The position numbers were made by a program, and so were the translations under genes. Below are positions 1-10,384 of a stretch of 64,000 nt of DNA, piece after piece; the first letter of the stretch is position 1; each line of letters starts with the position of its first letter. The DNA comes from Dyella sedimenti (lineage in GTDB: Bacteria > Pseudomonadota > Gammaproteobacteria > Xanthomonadales > Rhodanobacteraceae). The notes under the pieces are model-generated. The model was not told where the DNA came from, ran no database searches, and saw only the letters and a program-made list of their open reading frames with translations. The DNA is taken from contig NZ_JAKWJO010000001.1 in the NCBI RefSeq assembly GCF_022760995.1, positions 930,001-994,000 of the forward strand. The letters run 5' to 3'.

Positions 1-1012
1 TAAATGCCAGTTGCCGTCCAAGGGGATCGGTCACCGTCAGCAAAAGGTCCGCAGCCGGGGCGATGTTCGTGGGCGTCGAGGTATCGCTGTAGGTGAGGAC
101 GGTGAGCTGCTTGTTGACGTCGGTAATGGAAAGTAAGCGGCCTTGTGCGTCGTAGTCTTCCAGTTCGCGTGTTGCTGCGTTGGTGTAGAACCAGCCTGCC
201 AAGCTGCTGCTTGCAGCGTCATAGATTGGCGAAAGCGTATCGGCGACATCCGAGTCGGTAACCCAGGAACCCGACTGGAGTGTAAAGACGACTTGCAGTC
301 CATCTGGACGGTAAATCGTCACTACACCATTTGTAGAGTCACTTAGATATTCAAGGTTGCGGTCAAATGTATGGCGCCAGTGCTTGCCAATATGGGAGGT
401 AGCGGTAGCTGCATGACTGTTGTAGTGGCGATGCAAGCTTAAGGAAGTAAGCGCTATGTCGACATCGTCGCGATACTCGTTGCCTGTACCGAAGTTGATA
501 GGGTCTCCAACACAGTTGCAAGGCTTGCCTGTGGTCTTACCTGGTTTATAGAGATAGGCGGTCCCGGTGACTCGTCCCCAGCCACCACACTGGCCATGTA
601 GGGGCATGATGGCCACATTTCCGACCCTGCCATCCATATTGTTGGAAGAGGTTGGGTCGGTAAGGGTCACACTATAAGAACACTGTGCCTCGGTCACATG
701 ATAGTAAAGCAAATAGTCTGGCCACCAAATCGATATGGCTTCACTTATGGAGTCCCAGGGGCCGTAATTACGATAACCGTATTGGTAGTAAGGAGGACCG
801 TAATAAGTAGTGTTGTTCGTTGTCGCCAGCGATGTGGTGTGCGGCTGTGATTTCGTGATGTTTATTGAGAATTTTCCCGCACGATTTGATGCAGTTGAAG
901 CATGGGCAGGTTCGTTGCCATCTGTTGCAGATGGTGTCGTATGGACGAGTGATGTCCATAATCCGAGCACGACGAAAAAGCAGACGCCCAACGCTGCGCG
1001 ACGAACGAACAT
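1..1012 (-). CDS. RHS/YD-repeat protein, N-terminal part (runs off left edge)
   Basis: An uninterrupted reading frame runs leftward from an ATG at 1012 for 337 codons and leaves the window, so only the N-terminus is seen. The first ~25 residues (MFVRRAALGVCFFVVLG...) look like a signal peptide. About residues 170-200 contain DPINFGTGNEYRDDVDI followed by LSLHRHYNS, typical of the region preceding RHS repeats (DUF6531-like). Further on, DYDAQGRLLSITD and TDPLGRQLAF are recognisable YD/RHS repeat units. A ribosome-binding site AGGGGA lies about 7 nt before the ATG. RHS proteins are large secreted or surface proteins that often carry a variable C-terminal toxin, which would lie outside this window. 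Base composition is clearly AT-richer than the genes to the right, which fits horizontally acquired DNA. The family call is firm; function and toxin content cannot be judged. Confidence 0.85.
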   Translation of the reverse strand, partial: MFVRRAALGVCFFVVLGLWTSLVHTTPSATDGNEPAHASTASNRAGKFSINITKSQPHTTSLATTNNTTYYGPPYYQYGYRNYGPWDSISEAISIWWPDYLLYYHVTEAQCSYSVTLTDPTSSNNMDGRVGNVAIMPLHGQCGGWGRVTGTAYLYKPGKTTGKPCNCVGDPINFGTGNEYRDDVDIALTSLSLHRHYNSHAATATSHIGKHWRHTFDRNLEYLSDSTNGVVTIYRPDGLQVVFTLQSGSWVTDSDVADTLSPIYDAASSSLAGWFYTNAATRELEDYDAQGRLLSITDVNKQLTVLTYSDTSTPTNIAPAADLLLTVTDPLGRQLAF

Positions 1013-1231
1013 GTCTGAGTCCCCTGTGTGACATCCGAGTTGTCTGCGCCGTATGGGCGCCCCGTAGTGAGATATAGCAAACACTTGTGTTAAGAGAGCA
1101 TCAATACTGATGCGTTATTCGTCACGTTTCTAACGATGAGTGGTGATTCCCTACATGCCGGATATCGTGCGTACGTGTGTGCTAAGTGTCGCCGGCCATG
1201 ACTTCAGGCCCATGCACTAGTGTTAACTCAA

Positions 1232-1253
1232 TACTATGGTGTACTCCATGGTA
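1232..1253. promoter_or_regulatory. Candidate PadR operator
   Basis: A 22-bp near-perfect palindrome with left half TACTATGG and right half CCATGGTA around a central GTAC; 18 of 22 positions match the reverse complement. It sits just upstream of the PadR gene. Known PadR-family operators have a similar TACTATG or ATGT-N8-ACAT dyad. Its left edge TACTAT could also serve as a -10 box. Autoregulation is an inference. Confidence 0.55.
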
Positions 1254-1273
1254 AGCAGCAGTGCGGGTGGGTT

Positions 1274-1639
1274 GTGGACGACAACGCGGGCCATCTGAAG
1301 AAATTCCAGAAGGAGCTGTCGGCGGGCACCGTGTCATTGGTGCTGCTGGCGGTGCTGGGGCAGTCGCGGCGGCCGATGTACGGCTACCAGATCGCCAAGC
1401 GGCTGGAAGAGGTGGGCGAGGGCGTGTTGGCAGGCAAGCAGAGCGCGCTGTATCCCGTGCTGCGCAACCTTGAAGGGGCTGGGTTGCTGGCGAGCGAGGT
1501 GGAGCCTTCCGTCAGCGGGCCGCCGCGCCGCTATTACCGCATTACCAAGCAGGGGCGCGAGGTGCTGCGCGACTGGGTGGAAGCCTGGAACGCCACGCGC
1601 GATTCCGTCGATGCCGTCTTGCAAGGAGGGGTGTCATGA
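1274..1639 (+). CDS. PadR family transcriptional regulator
   Basis: A small winged-helix repressor of the PadR type, about 121 residues from the GTG at 1274. The segment LSAGTVSLVLLAVLGQSRRPMYGYQIAKRLEE carries the characteristic YGYQI motif of the recognition helix. QSALYPVLRNLEGAGLL and RRYYRITKQGREVL form the rest of the wing and dimer region. The frame is also open from an ATG at 1220, but that start would place the 22-bp palindrome inside the gene. The GTG at 1274 gives a normal PadR N-terminus (MDDNAGHLKKFQKEL), so I prefer it. The stop overlaps the next gene by ATGA, so the pair is probably translationally coupled. PadR plus a HAAS/DUF1700-type membrane protein is a common pairing in bacteria. 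The ligand is unknown. Confidence 0.85.
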   Translation: MDDNAGHLKKFQKELSAGTVSLVLLAVLGQSRRPMYGYQIAKRLEEVGEGVLAGKQSALYPVLRNLEGAGLLASEVEPSVSGPPRRYYRITKQGREVLRDWVEAWNATRDSVDAVLQGGVS

Positions 1640-2550
1640 ACAGTACGCCGCGTACGATCGCCGAATACCTCAAGCAGTTGCGCGTCGCGTTGCGCGGGGC
1701 GGACCCGGCATTGATCCAGGATGCGCTGTACGACGCGGAGGAGCACCTGCGTTCGGAGCTGGCGGAGAACCCGCAGCGCAGCGAGGCCGAGATGCTGGCC
1801 CATGTGGTGGGCACCTACGGCGCGCCGGAGGAAGTGGCGGACATCTACCGCGACCAGGAGGTCAAGATCCAGCGCGCGTTGCGCCCGCCGCCGCCGCCCA
1901 GGCACCGCTCCGCCTTGGGGCGCTTCTTCGGGGTGGCTGCCGATTCGCACACCTGGGGCGCCTTGTTCTACATGCTGCTGGTCCTGGCCACGGGCATCTT
2001 CTATTTCACCTGGGCGGTGACCGGCATCTCGCTGTCGCTGGGCCTGGCGGTGCTGATCATCGGCATCCCGTTCGTGATCCTGTTCCTGGGCACGGTGCGC
2101 GCGCTATCGCTGCTGGAAGGCCGCATCGTGGAAACCATGCTGGGCGTGCGCATGCCCAGGCGCCCGCCATATCCGCTCCATACCGGCACGTCGCTGGGCC
2201 AGCGCATCGGCGCGATCTTCACCGACGCCCGCACCTGGACCACGCTGTTCTACATGGTGCTGCTGCTGCCGCTGGGCATCGTCTACTTCACCTTGACGGT
2301 GGTGATGCTGTGCCTGTCGCTGGGCCTGATCGCCACGCCGGTGCTCAAGGTCCTGGACGACATCGACGTGCTTATCTGGAACTGCGGCGGCCCCGACTGG
2401 CTGTGCGGCGGCAACAACTGGTGGCTGACGATCCTGGCCTGCGCGCTCGGCATCGTGCTGTTGTTCGCCACGCTGCACCTGGTCCGTGGCCTGGGCAAGC
2501 TGCATGGCGCCATCGCCAAGGGCCTGCTGGTGCGTTCGGTCGAGGACTGA
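1636..2550 (+). CDS. HAAS/DUF1700 domain plus duplicated sensor-domain membrane protein
   Basis: A 304-residue inner-membrane protein coupled to the PadR gene by a 4-nt overlap. Residues ~5-75 (IAEYLKQLRVALRGADPALI... YGAPEEVADIY) are a HAAS/DUF1700-like cytosolic helical domain. Residues ~95-175 and ~200-290 are two copies of a 'putative sensor' module, each with paired hydrophobic helices (FYMLLVLATGIFYFTWAVTG and FYMVLLLPLGIVYFTLTVVM, followed by a second helix pair). The repeat is visible as DSHTWGALFYMLL against DARTWTTLFYMVL. Members of this family sit beside PadR regulators and probably signal envelope state to them. That role is an inference, and no enzymatic motif is visible. It converges with the DUF1501 gene one base away. 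Confidence 0.75.
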   Translation: MNSTPRTIAEYLKQLRVALRGADPALIQDALYDAEEHLRSELAENPQRSEAEMLAHVVGTYGAPEEVADIYRDQEVKIQRALRPPPPPRHRSALGRFFGVAADSHTWGALFYMLLVLATGIFYFTWAVTGISLSLGLAVLIIGIPFVILFLGTVRALSLLEGRIVETMLGVRMPRRPPYPLHTGTSLGQRIGAIFTDARTWTTLFYMVLLLPLGIVYFTLTVVMLCLSLGLIATPVLKVLDDIDVLIWNCGGPDWLCGGNNWWLTILACALGIVLLFATLHLVRGLGKLHGAIAKGLLVRSVED

Positions 2551-2551
2551 A

Positions 2552-3751
2552 TCACACCAGTTGCAGGTCCACGGTGCGCGCGCCGGGGAATACGGATTGC
2601 AACTGGCTGCCGGATAGTCCCCACATGCGCCCCAGCAGTCCGCCCAGCAGGTCGCGGTAGTTGGTGAGCACGGGATAGTCGCGGTTCTGCAGCAGGTTCG
2701 CCGCATCCACCGCTACCTGCGGCCCGGCGATGCGACCGCCGTTCACCTGGCCGCCCAGCACCCAGTACACGGTGCCATGGCCATGGTCGGTGCCCTTGTT
2801 ACCGTTCTCGCGGAAGGTGCGGCCGAACTCGGAAACCACCACCACCACGGTGTTGTTCCATTCCGCGCCCAGTGCATCGGCGTAGGCGGCCAGGCCCCGG
2901 CCAAGGTTGGCGAGGTTGTTGGCCAACGGACCGCTGGCACCGCCCTGGTTGACGTGGGTGTCCCAGCCGCCCACGTCGACGAAGCCCAGCCGGTACTGGT
3001 CGCGCATCAGGGTGGCGATGCGCTGGGTTTCCTCGGCGAAATTCTTCGCGTTCGGCGCGCCACGGTTGGCCTTGGTCATTTCGTCCTGCAATTCCCTGGA
3101 TACGTTCTGGCGCAGCTCCAGCCCGTCGGAGGCGGCCGAGGCCAGCGCGGTGTCCTTGTACATGCCGGCCAGGATGCTGGCCTGCCGCTGGTCGAACACA
3201 GGCTTGGGATTGCCGCGCAGCGAGATATTGGGAATATCGCGCGCGCCGCCCTGGAAACTCAGCGGCAGGGCATCGGTGAAGGCGATGGAAGGCGTGTTGG
3301 CCATCTGTCCCGACAGGCGCGCCATGAAGCCGGACCGGAAATCGCCGCGCCGGTCGGTGGGCTCGCCCGCCTCGATATTGTCCTGTGTCTCGAAATGGCT
3401 GCGCGACAGGTCGTCGGTACCGGCGAATGGTACGAAAGCCAGCTGCCGTTTCTGCCACAGCGGATAGATCGAGTCGCGCAGTGCCGGGTGCAGTCCCCAG
3501 GTGCCGTCTAGGGCGATGGCGCTGTTGGCGTTGGCTGGGTCGGGCCTGGCGATGGCGAGCGTGGGGCGCGCGGCGTAGTAGAAATCGCTGGCGTAGGGCA
3601 CCAGCAGGTGGTTGCAGTCGTAGCCGCCGCGCAGGAACACCAGCAGGAAGCGCGGGCTTCCCGCGGGCGCGGCAAACAGCCTGCCGGAGAAGCTGAAGGC
3701 AGGCGCGATGGCGGCAGCAGCGGCGGCGAGCAGGAATTGGCGACGATTCAT
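2552..3751 (-). CDS. DUF1501 family protein, Tat-exported
   Basis: A 399-residue protein of the DUF1501 (sulfatase-like fold) family. It begins with a twin-arginine type signal, MNRRQFLLAAAAAAIAPA, so it should be exported folded. Visible family motifs are FLRGGYDCNHLLVPY, FVDVGGWDTHVNQGG, VVVSEFGRTFRENGN, and KGTDHGHGTVYWVLGG; the Asp/His residues of the last three resemble an alkaline-phosphatase-superfamily metal site. The gene lies 10 nt downstream of a DUF1800 gene on the same strand. The DUF1800-DUF1501 pair is widespread and nearly always adjacent in bacteria, and its substrate is unknown. Length and start are normal. Confidence 0.85.
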   Translation of the reverse strand: MNRRQFLLAAAAAAIAPAFSFSGRLFAAPAGSPRFLLVFLRGGYDCNHLLVPYASDFYYAARPTLAIARPDPANANSAIALDGTWGLHPALRDSIYPLWQKRQLAFVPFAGTDDLSRSHFETQDNIEAGEPTDRRGDFRSGFMARLSGQMANTPSIAFTDALPLSFQGGARDIPNISLRGNPKPVFDQRQASILAGMYKDTALASAASDGLELRQNVSRELQDEMTKANRGAPNAKNFAEETQRIATLMRDQYRLGFVDVGGWDTHVNQGGASGPLANNLANLGRGLAAYADALGAEWNNTVVVVVSEFGRTFRENGNKGTDHGHGTVYWVLGGQVNGGRIAGPQVAVDAANLLQNRDYPVLTNYRDLLGGLLGRMWGLSGSQLQSVFPGARTVDLQLV

Positions 3752-3761
3752 GCGGTCGGCC

Positions 3762-5315
3762 TCAGCGATAATTGAAGTCGGGGGAGGACAGCAGGAAGGT
3801 GTTCCATTCCTGCTGCGAGGTGGCCTTGGCCAGCGCGTCGCGCGTGGCCGTACCCAGTCGCGGGTCGAAGGTGTCGTAGTACAGGCGCGTGGCCAGCATG
3901 GGGAAGTCGCCGCCGCGCTTGGGCTGGCCCTCGGGCGTCAGCAGGCGGTTGTTGCCGGTGCCGATGGCGCCGGCGATCTCGAAGCGCTTGGCCATCTGCC
4001 CGGAACTGGACCAGCCGCTGGCATCCAGTGGCCAACCGTCCGGCGTCAGGCGGCCGAACACCGGCTCGCCCAACTGGTTGAGCCAGTTGAGCAGCGGCCT
4101 GGCATTGGCGATGGGCTTGCCGTCGTAGGCCAGGCGCACCGAGGACACCACGAATTGCATGGGGTCCTTGAATTTCCGGCCGTAGCTGGTGGCCAGCGCC
4201 TTCGATTCGAACAGGGTGCGCAGCACCTCGGCGATGTCGCCGTCGCTGCGCTGGAAGGTGCGTGCCATCTTCGCCACCAGCTCGGGCGGCGGATCGTCGG
4301 CCACGAAATACTCCGCCAGCTTGCGTGAGATGAATTGCGCGCAGGCTGGCTGGCGTGTGATGAGGTCCACCGCCTGGGTCACTTCGTCGAAGCCGCCGCC
4401 CTTGATGGCATGGCCCAGCAAGGTCTTGTCGCTGAAGTCGTGGCGCGCGGGATTGAATTCGAACAGGCCGTCCTGCACGAACAGGGCGGCATCCTTCGGT
4501 GGCCTTGGCGGTGTGGGGTGGTCGCGCTGCGGCGCGATGCCCGCGCCGGTGAGGATCAGGGCCAACTGCTGCACGTCCTGCTGGGTATAGCCCGAGCCCA
4601 CGCCCAGGGTGTGCAGTTCCATCAGTTCGCGCGCGTAGTTCTCGTTGACGTGGCCCTTGGCGTTCTGCGCGTTGTCCAGGTATTCCAGCATGGCCGGGCT
4701 TTCCAGCGTGGCCATCACCAGGTCGCGGAACTTGCCCAGCGCGTGCGGGCGGATGGCGTGCTCCACGTAGTCGGCCGCCACCCAGCGTACGCGGCCCTTG
4801 GCGCCGTACACGCTGAAGTGGTTGAGCCAGAACCACACCATCTGTTCCTTCAGTTGGTTCTCGCCGTACACGGCATGCAGCAGTTCCATCTGCTGGGCCT
4901 GTTGCAGCAGGTCGTTGGCGTGCTGCTGCTGGGCCTTCTGGGCGGCGGCCTTGTCGGGGCCATCGGGCATGGCCTTGATCGTCTCCTGCGTCTGGCGCAG
5001 GTTCGCCAGCAACTGCCCAGCCGGTGTGCTGGCGGCTTCATAGCTGCCGATCAAGGCGGCGATCGGCGCGGGCAGCGCATCGTCGTCGCGGCTCTCCAAC
5101 TGCTGGTCGAGGAAACGGGAGCGACCCAGCTCGCGGTAGCGGGCCACGGTGGCGCTATCCAGGTCGAAGCCGTCGCGTCGCAGCCACGCCACGTCGTCCG
5201 GTGAGAGCGGATGCTCCCGTGCGATGGCGGCGTCCTGGCCCAGCGCAAGGACCAGGCCGAACAGGACAGGCAAGGCGCGCTTGCCGTGGGAAAGGCGGTT
5301 CGGCGTGTCACGCAT
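3762..5315 (-). CDS. DUF1800 family protein
   Basis: A 517-residue protein with the DUF1800 signature. MVWFWLNHFSVYG, RPHALGKFRDLVMATLESPAML, and YARELMELHTLGVGSGYTQQDVQQLALILTG are the family landmarks. The N-terminal stretch RALPVLFGLVLALGQDAAIA suggests an export signal. The family pairs with DUF1501, encoded immediately downstream, and the two probably act together in the periplasm or at the surface. The function is not established. Promoter signals are not obvious in the 170 bp upstream, which contain nothing else recognisable. Confidence 0.85.
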   Translation of the reverse strand: MRDTPNRLSHGKRALPVLFGLVLALGQDAAIAREHPLSPDDVAWLRRDGFDLDSATVARYRELGRSRFLDQQLESRDDDALPAPIAALIGSYEAASTPAGQLLANLRQTQETIKAMPDGPDKAAAQKAQQQHANDLLQQAQQMELLHAVYGENQLKEQMVWFWLNHFSVYGAKGRVRWVAADYVEHAIRPHALGKFRDLVMATLESPAMLEYLDNAQNAKGHVNENYARELMELHTLGVGSGYTQQDVQQLALILTGAGIAPQRDHPTPPRPPKDAALFVQDGLFEFNPARHDFSDKTLLGHAIKGGGFDEVTQAVDLITRQPACAQFISRKLAEYFVADDPPPELVAKMARTFQRSDGDIAEVLRTLFESKALATSYGRKFKDPMQFVVSSVRLAYDGKPIANARPLLNWLNQLGEPVFGRLTPDGWPLDASGWSSSGQMAKRFEIAGAIGTGNNRLLTPEGQPKRGGDFPMLATRLYYDTFDPRLGTATRDALAKATSQQEWNTFLLSSPDFNYR

Positions 5316-5489
5316 GCGTCGGGATTCCTGGCGGCAAGGTCGAACGACGGCGTAGGCCTGGTCATGTCAACGCGGTCGCCGCCGCAAGGCTTACCCGGCG
5401 GGTGGGCTTGTTCGGCGCGGATTCATGCGTGTGGACAGGCATCGTGGCGGAATTGACCCTCATCCCGGCGGGAAGAAGGCAGCAACAGC

Positions 5490-5777
5490 CTAGAACTCGT
5501 CCACGAACTCCACCACCGCGCCCAGCAGCCCGGATTCCACTTCCGTGACGGCGCGCACGGCGTCGGCGTGCAGGTTGTCGGAAGCCTGCACCTCGATCAG
5601 GAACAGCTCACTGCCGTTGTCGTCGACCAGCTCGCTGGAGCTGGAGTCGTCATCGGGATATTCATCCGGAATATCGATTTCCTCGACGTGTTCGATGCCA
5701 TCGATGCCGTGCAGTGTCGTCAGCAGGGTGTCCGCGTCGTCGCGGCTGCCGGTCAGGCGAATGCGGATCGTGGGCAT
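5490..5777 (-). CDS. Small acidic hypothetical protein
   Basis: About 95 residues from the ATG at 5777, preceded by a strong GGAGG. A longer open frame starts 33 nt upstream but lacks such a site. The N-terminus MPTIRIRLTGSRDDADTLLTTLHGIDGIEHVEEID reads like a ferredoxin-like alpha/beta fold with a glycine-aspartate hinge. A very acidic low-complexity middle (YPDDDSSSSELVDDNGSEL) follows, then a second alpha/beta half (FLIEVQASDNLHADAVRAVTEVESGLLGAVVEFVDEF). Conserved proteins of this kind are annotated as hypothetical in Xanthomonadales. No signal peptide or catalytic motif is visible, and no function is proposed. Confidence 0.7.
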   Translation of the reverse strand: MPTIRIRLTGSRDDADTLLTTLHGIDGIEHVEEIDIPDEYPDDDSSSSELVDDNGSELFLIEVQASDNLHADAVRAVTEVESGLLGAVVEFVDEF

Positions 5778-5865
5778 GGGGCGGTCCTCCCAGGTTCCAG
5801 CGGCCGCCATGCTGGCTCAAGCCATGTCCACGCCAGGTGATTCCGGCAAGGGAGCGCGCAGGCCG

Positions 5866-5871
5866 TAGAAT
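5866..5871 (+). promoter_or_regulatory. Candidate -10 box (TAGAAT) of the methyltransferase gene
   Basis: TAGAAT within GGCCGTAGAATGCCCC, 24 nt before the GTG start. The same core with GC-rich flanks recurs at several other gene starts in the window. No good -35 is visible. Confidence 0.35.
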
Positions 5872-5894
5872 GCCCCGTTTGCTGGAGATGCCAC

Positions 5895-6503
5895 GTGCCC
5901 AAAGTCTACGACCGCGCCTATTTCGACAAGTGGTACCGCCACCCCGACCATGCGGTGGGTTCGCCAGCGGAACTGCGGCGCAAGGTGGCGATGGTGGTGG
6001 GGCAGGCCGAGTACTATCTCGGGCGTACGGTGCGCAGCGTGCTGGACGTGGGCTGCGGCGAGGCCACCTGGCGCGCGCCGCTGCGCGCCCTGCGGCCAGG
6101 CATCCATTACCAGGGGCTGGACGCCAGCGAATACGCGGTGGCCCGCTATGGGCGCCGCCGCAACATCGGCCTGGCGCGCTTCGGGCAGCTGCAATACCTG
6201 CGTTTCGACCGCCGCTTCGACGTCATCGTATGCACCGACGTGCTGCATTACCTCAAGCCGGCGGAGATCCGCGCGGGGCTCGTCGGCATCGGCGACATGC
6301 TGGAAGGCGTGGCCTTCCTCGAGGTGTTCACCAGCAAGGATGGCGTGGCCGGCGACCTGGAAGGCTTCCATGCGCGCGCGCCCGCCTGGTACCTCAAGGC
6401 GTTCTCCGAGGCGGGCCTGATGCCATGCGGCTCGCACTGCTATCTGGGCCCGCGCCTGGAGCGCCGCGTGGCGGCATTGGAGCGGGCGCAACTACCGGCC
6501 TGA
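5895..6503 (+). CDS. Class I SAM-dependent methyltransferase
   Basis: A 202-residue protein with a Rossmann-type methyltransferase core. VLDVGCGEATWRAPL (residues ~50-65) is the SAM-binding motif I, YQGLDASEYAV carries the acidic residue after strand 2, and FDVIVCTDVLHYL is motif IV/post-motif IV. It begins with a GTG, MPKVYDRAYFDKWYRHP. The YFDKWYR beginning is typical of small methyltransferases that act on unidentified small molecules. No extra substrate domain is present, so the substrate cannot be guessed. It converges with the porin gene. Confidence 0.85.
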   Translation: MPKVYDRAYFDKWYRHPDHAVGSPAELRRKVAMVVGQAEYYLGRTVRSVLDVGCGEATWRAPLRALRPGIHYQGLDASEYAVARYGRRRNIGLARFGQLQYLRFDRRFDVIVCTDVLHYLKPAEIRAGLVGIGDMLEGVAFLEVFTSKDGVAGDLEGFHARAPAWYLKAFSEAGLMPCGSHCYLGPRLERRVAALERAQLPA

Positions 6504-6511
6504 CGGTTGTG

Positions 6512-6535
6512 TGTAAGAGCGCACCCAGTGCGCGA
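6512..6535. repeat. REP-like half element
   Basis: One arm only (GAGCGCACCCAGTGCGCGA with a TGTAA lead) of the dispersed palindromic repeat, lying between the convergent methyltransferase and porin genes. Confidence 0.6.
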
Positions 6536-6546
6536 TTCCACGTGCT

Positions 6547-7881
6547 TCAGAACTCCACGTGCGCGCGAACGGCGGCGAAGCGTGCGGGACCGCGGTCGCG
6601 GTTGTAGCCAGGATTGCGGATGAACTGGAAGTCCGGGCTCAACGTCAGGTGCGCGAACACCGCGAAGTTGTAGTACGCCTCGATGATCTGCTCGTGGCCA
6701 TAGTGCAGCGCGCCATCGCCCAGCACGAAGCCATTGCCGCCCAGGGCCAGGTAGTCGCGGTGCGCCGGCGACAGCATGTCGATGACACCGGCGATGGCGA
6801 GGTGGTCGTCGGGCCGGCCCCAGTGCGTCCCCGACAGCTGGAAGCCGCCGCTGACCGTGCGGTCCACCTCGGTGAACGCGAACGATTCGGTGCGCCCGTC
6901 GTTCCAGCCGGCCCGCATGAACAGGCCGGTGTCGCCGTGGTCGGCCAGCGGCAGCTCGCCGTTCACCGTGAAGCCGTACTTGTGGCGGCCGGGTGCATCG
7001 TCGGCCACGATGTCGGGCACCTGGCCGGTGGCCTGCGCGATGGCGATGGCATCGCGGTAGATGCCCATGCGGGCCTCGTTGCGGAAGGCCAGCAGGCGCA
7101 GCGCCCAGCCATCGGCGCGCGGCTGCAGCGTCAGCTCGATCTGCTGGCCGCTGGCGCTGCCCAGCGCAGGTACCAGCCTCTGGCCGTTGGCCTCGTAGGG
7201 CATGCGGTAGATGCCATAGCGCAGGGCCCAGGTCGGGTTGATCCAGGCGATCATCACGCCATCGGTGTAGCCGCGCGTATCGGCCGCGAAGTCCCAGGCG
7301 GTGTTGTTGAACAGCGCCCAGTTCATGAACTGCGTGCGCGTGCTGTTGGCGTAGCGGTTCTTGTCGAAATCGTCGCTGACGGCCATCTTGCCCAGCTTCA
7401 CGTCGATGCGCCGCACCGCCTCCTTGCCGGGCAACTGGTCCTGCGCGCCTTCCACGTCTTCCGTCTCGTCGCCCAGCGGCAGCGACCAGCGCAGGAAGCG
7501 GCGCGCTACGTACGGCTTCTTGGGCAGGCCGGCGCTGCCGGAGCGGATCACGTCGCCATTGGTCAGGCCGCCCAGTCCGGTGGCGCCGGAGACGCCCTCG
7601 CCCTTGAACATCTCCACGTCGAAGTAGATCTGCAGGTGCATCGGCAGGTTCACGCCGGTGTAGGCGCCGAAGGTGTGCGAGCGCGCGGTGTCGCCCTGCG
7701 GGCGTAAGCTCAGCTCGCCCTGATAGGGCGAGTGCAGCGAATACTGGTGCTGGTCGATGAAGGTGTACTGCGCGCCCAGCCACTGCGGGACGAAATACTT
7801 GTCGTCGGTGCCGTCATCGGCACGCGCCAGCGCCGGGATGGCGGCCAGGCAGGCGGCCAGGAGGGTGAGTGCGGTTTTCAT
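6547..7881 (-). CDS. OprB-type carbohydrate-selective porin
   Basis: A 444-residue outer-membrane protein with signal peptide MKTALTLLAACLAAIPALARA. The body fits the OprB/carbohydrate porin family: FVPQWLGAQYTFIDQHQYSLHSPYQG near the N-terminus, LGKMAVSDDFDKNRYANSTRTQFMNWALFNNTAWDFAADTRG in the middle, and an aromatic terminal strand ending AHVEF. Strands rich in alternating hydrophobic residues run throughout. Such porins pass sugars or other small polar molecules. No sugar operon is adjacent, so the substrate is unknown. A possible -35 TTGACA lies on the minus strand ~210 nt upstream of the start, but no matching -10 is convincing. Confidence 0.8.
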   Translation of the reverse strand: MKTALTLLAACLAAIPALARADDGTDDKYFVPQWLGAQYTFIDQHQYSLHSPYQGELSLRPQGDTARSHTFGAYTGVNLPMHLQIYFDVEMFKGEGVSGATGLGGLTNGDVIRSGSAGLPKKPYVARRFLRWSLPLGDETEDVEGAQDQLPGKEAVRRIDVKLGKMAVSDDFDKNRYANSTRTQFMNWALFNNTAWDFAADTRGYTDGVMIAWINPTWALRYGIYRMPYEANGQRLVPALGSASGQQIELTLQPRADGWALRLLAFRNEARMGIYRDAIAIAQATGQVPDIVADDAPGRHKYGFTVNGELPLADHGDTGLFMRAGWNDGRTESFAFTEVDRTVSGGFQLSGTHWGRPDDHLAIAGVIDMLSPAHRDYLALGGNGFVLGDGALHYGHEQIIEAYYNFAVFAHLTLSPDFQFIRNPGYNRDRGPARFAAVRAHVEF

Positions 7882-8114
7882 CGCTCATTCCGTGCATGGG
7901 CACGGTCACGAGCGGACCCGTCAGGACGGAAGGCCGCTCACGGCCGTGCCGTGATCGTGGTCGAGGCGTGCCGACGCTCGCGCAGGCGAAGCGTGCGGAC
8001 ACGGCTGGCAGGGTCGCTGTCCATGGGTCAGGTCATTTCTTGGGGGCGCCCCGGTACAGGGCGCGCGCATGGTGACTATGCCGCGGGCTTGTGTCAACGC
8101 TTTGTCAGCGCTGC

Positions 8115-8150
8115 GCGAAAAAACGAAAGGCCACCGCAAGGTGGCCTTTC
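8115..8150 (-). terminator. Intrinsic terminator of typA
   Basis: Reading the minus strand, GAAAGGCCACC, a TTGC loop, and GGTGGCCTTTC form an 11-bp stem followed by GTTTTTTCG. It lies 26 nt after the typA stop. Confidence 0.9.
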
Positions 8151-8175
8151 GCAACGGCTGCCGATGGCGGGGCAA

Positions 8176-10005
<1,830 letters not shown>

Positions 10006-10064
10006 GAGGTCGGCTCGGGCGGCACGAGGCCGCCGCGTGAGGTTTCTGTAGGGATAACCCGTCG

Positions 10065-10070
10065 ATTATA
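10065..10070 (-). promoter_or_regulatory. Candidate -10 box of typA
   Basis: A perfect TATAAT on the minus strand, 60 nt upstream of the typA ATG. The -35 region at suitable spacing is weak (AGGCAA). Confidence 0.45.
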
Positions 10071-10194
10071 CGGACTTATGTGACAACTTGCCTGGATGGC
10101 TGTTCAACAAGGTGTTTCGGGCAGATTGCCCAAGAAGCCCACTGGAATCGCAAAATATTACGATATGTTGCCCGGCAGCGCCCACGTATGCCTC

Positions 10195-10276
10195 TGTGGG
10201 AGCGCACCCTGTGCGCGACAAGCCTACGGAGCGGCACGCTGCCATGCCTGGTCGCGCACAGGGTGCGCTCCCACAG
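10195..10276. repeat. REP-like palindromic element (copy A, left of the cassette)
   Basis: Arms TGTGGGAGCGCACCCTGTGC and its inverted partner flank a ~40-bp spacer with AGCCTACGGAGCGGCACGCT. It is nearly identical, spacer included, to the copy at 11690-11770. Confidence 0.9.
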
Positions 10277-10298
10277 GGGCCGGGGCTGAAGCCGGGCC

Positions 10299-10373
10299 GG
10301 CCAGTATCACCGCGAGTACTGCCAGGATCCTGATGACGGTCCGGCGAAGACGTCGCGGCAGGACTGGCGATGG
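10299..10373 (-). pseudogene. Degenerate duplicate of the gntP 3' end
   Basis: This 75-bp segment aligns along its whole length with 11809-11884, the last codons of the downstream gntP-type gene, with roughly 80 percent identity by eye and one 1-nt indel. Shared runs include GATGACGGT and AGGACTGGCG. It sits in the same orientation and the same position relative to a REP element as the intact copy. It is therefore a decayed duplicate, not a gene in its own right. Confidence 0.75.
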
Positions 10374-10384
10374 ATTTGCAATGA

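Noticed and set aside
8085..8110. TGACAAAGCGTTGACA as a LacI operator for the porin
   Set aside because: The dyad is imperfect, differs in spacing from the chitinase operators and is ~210 nt upstream of the gene.
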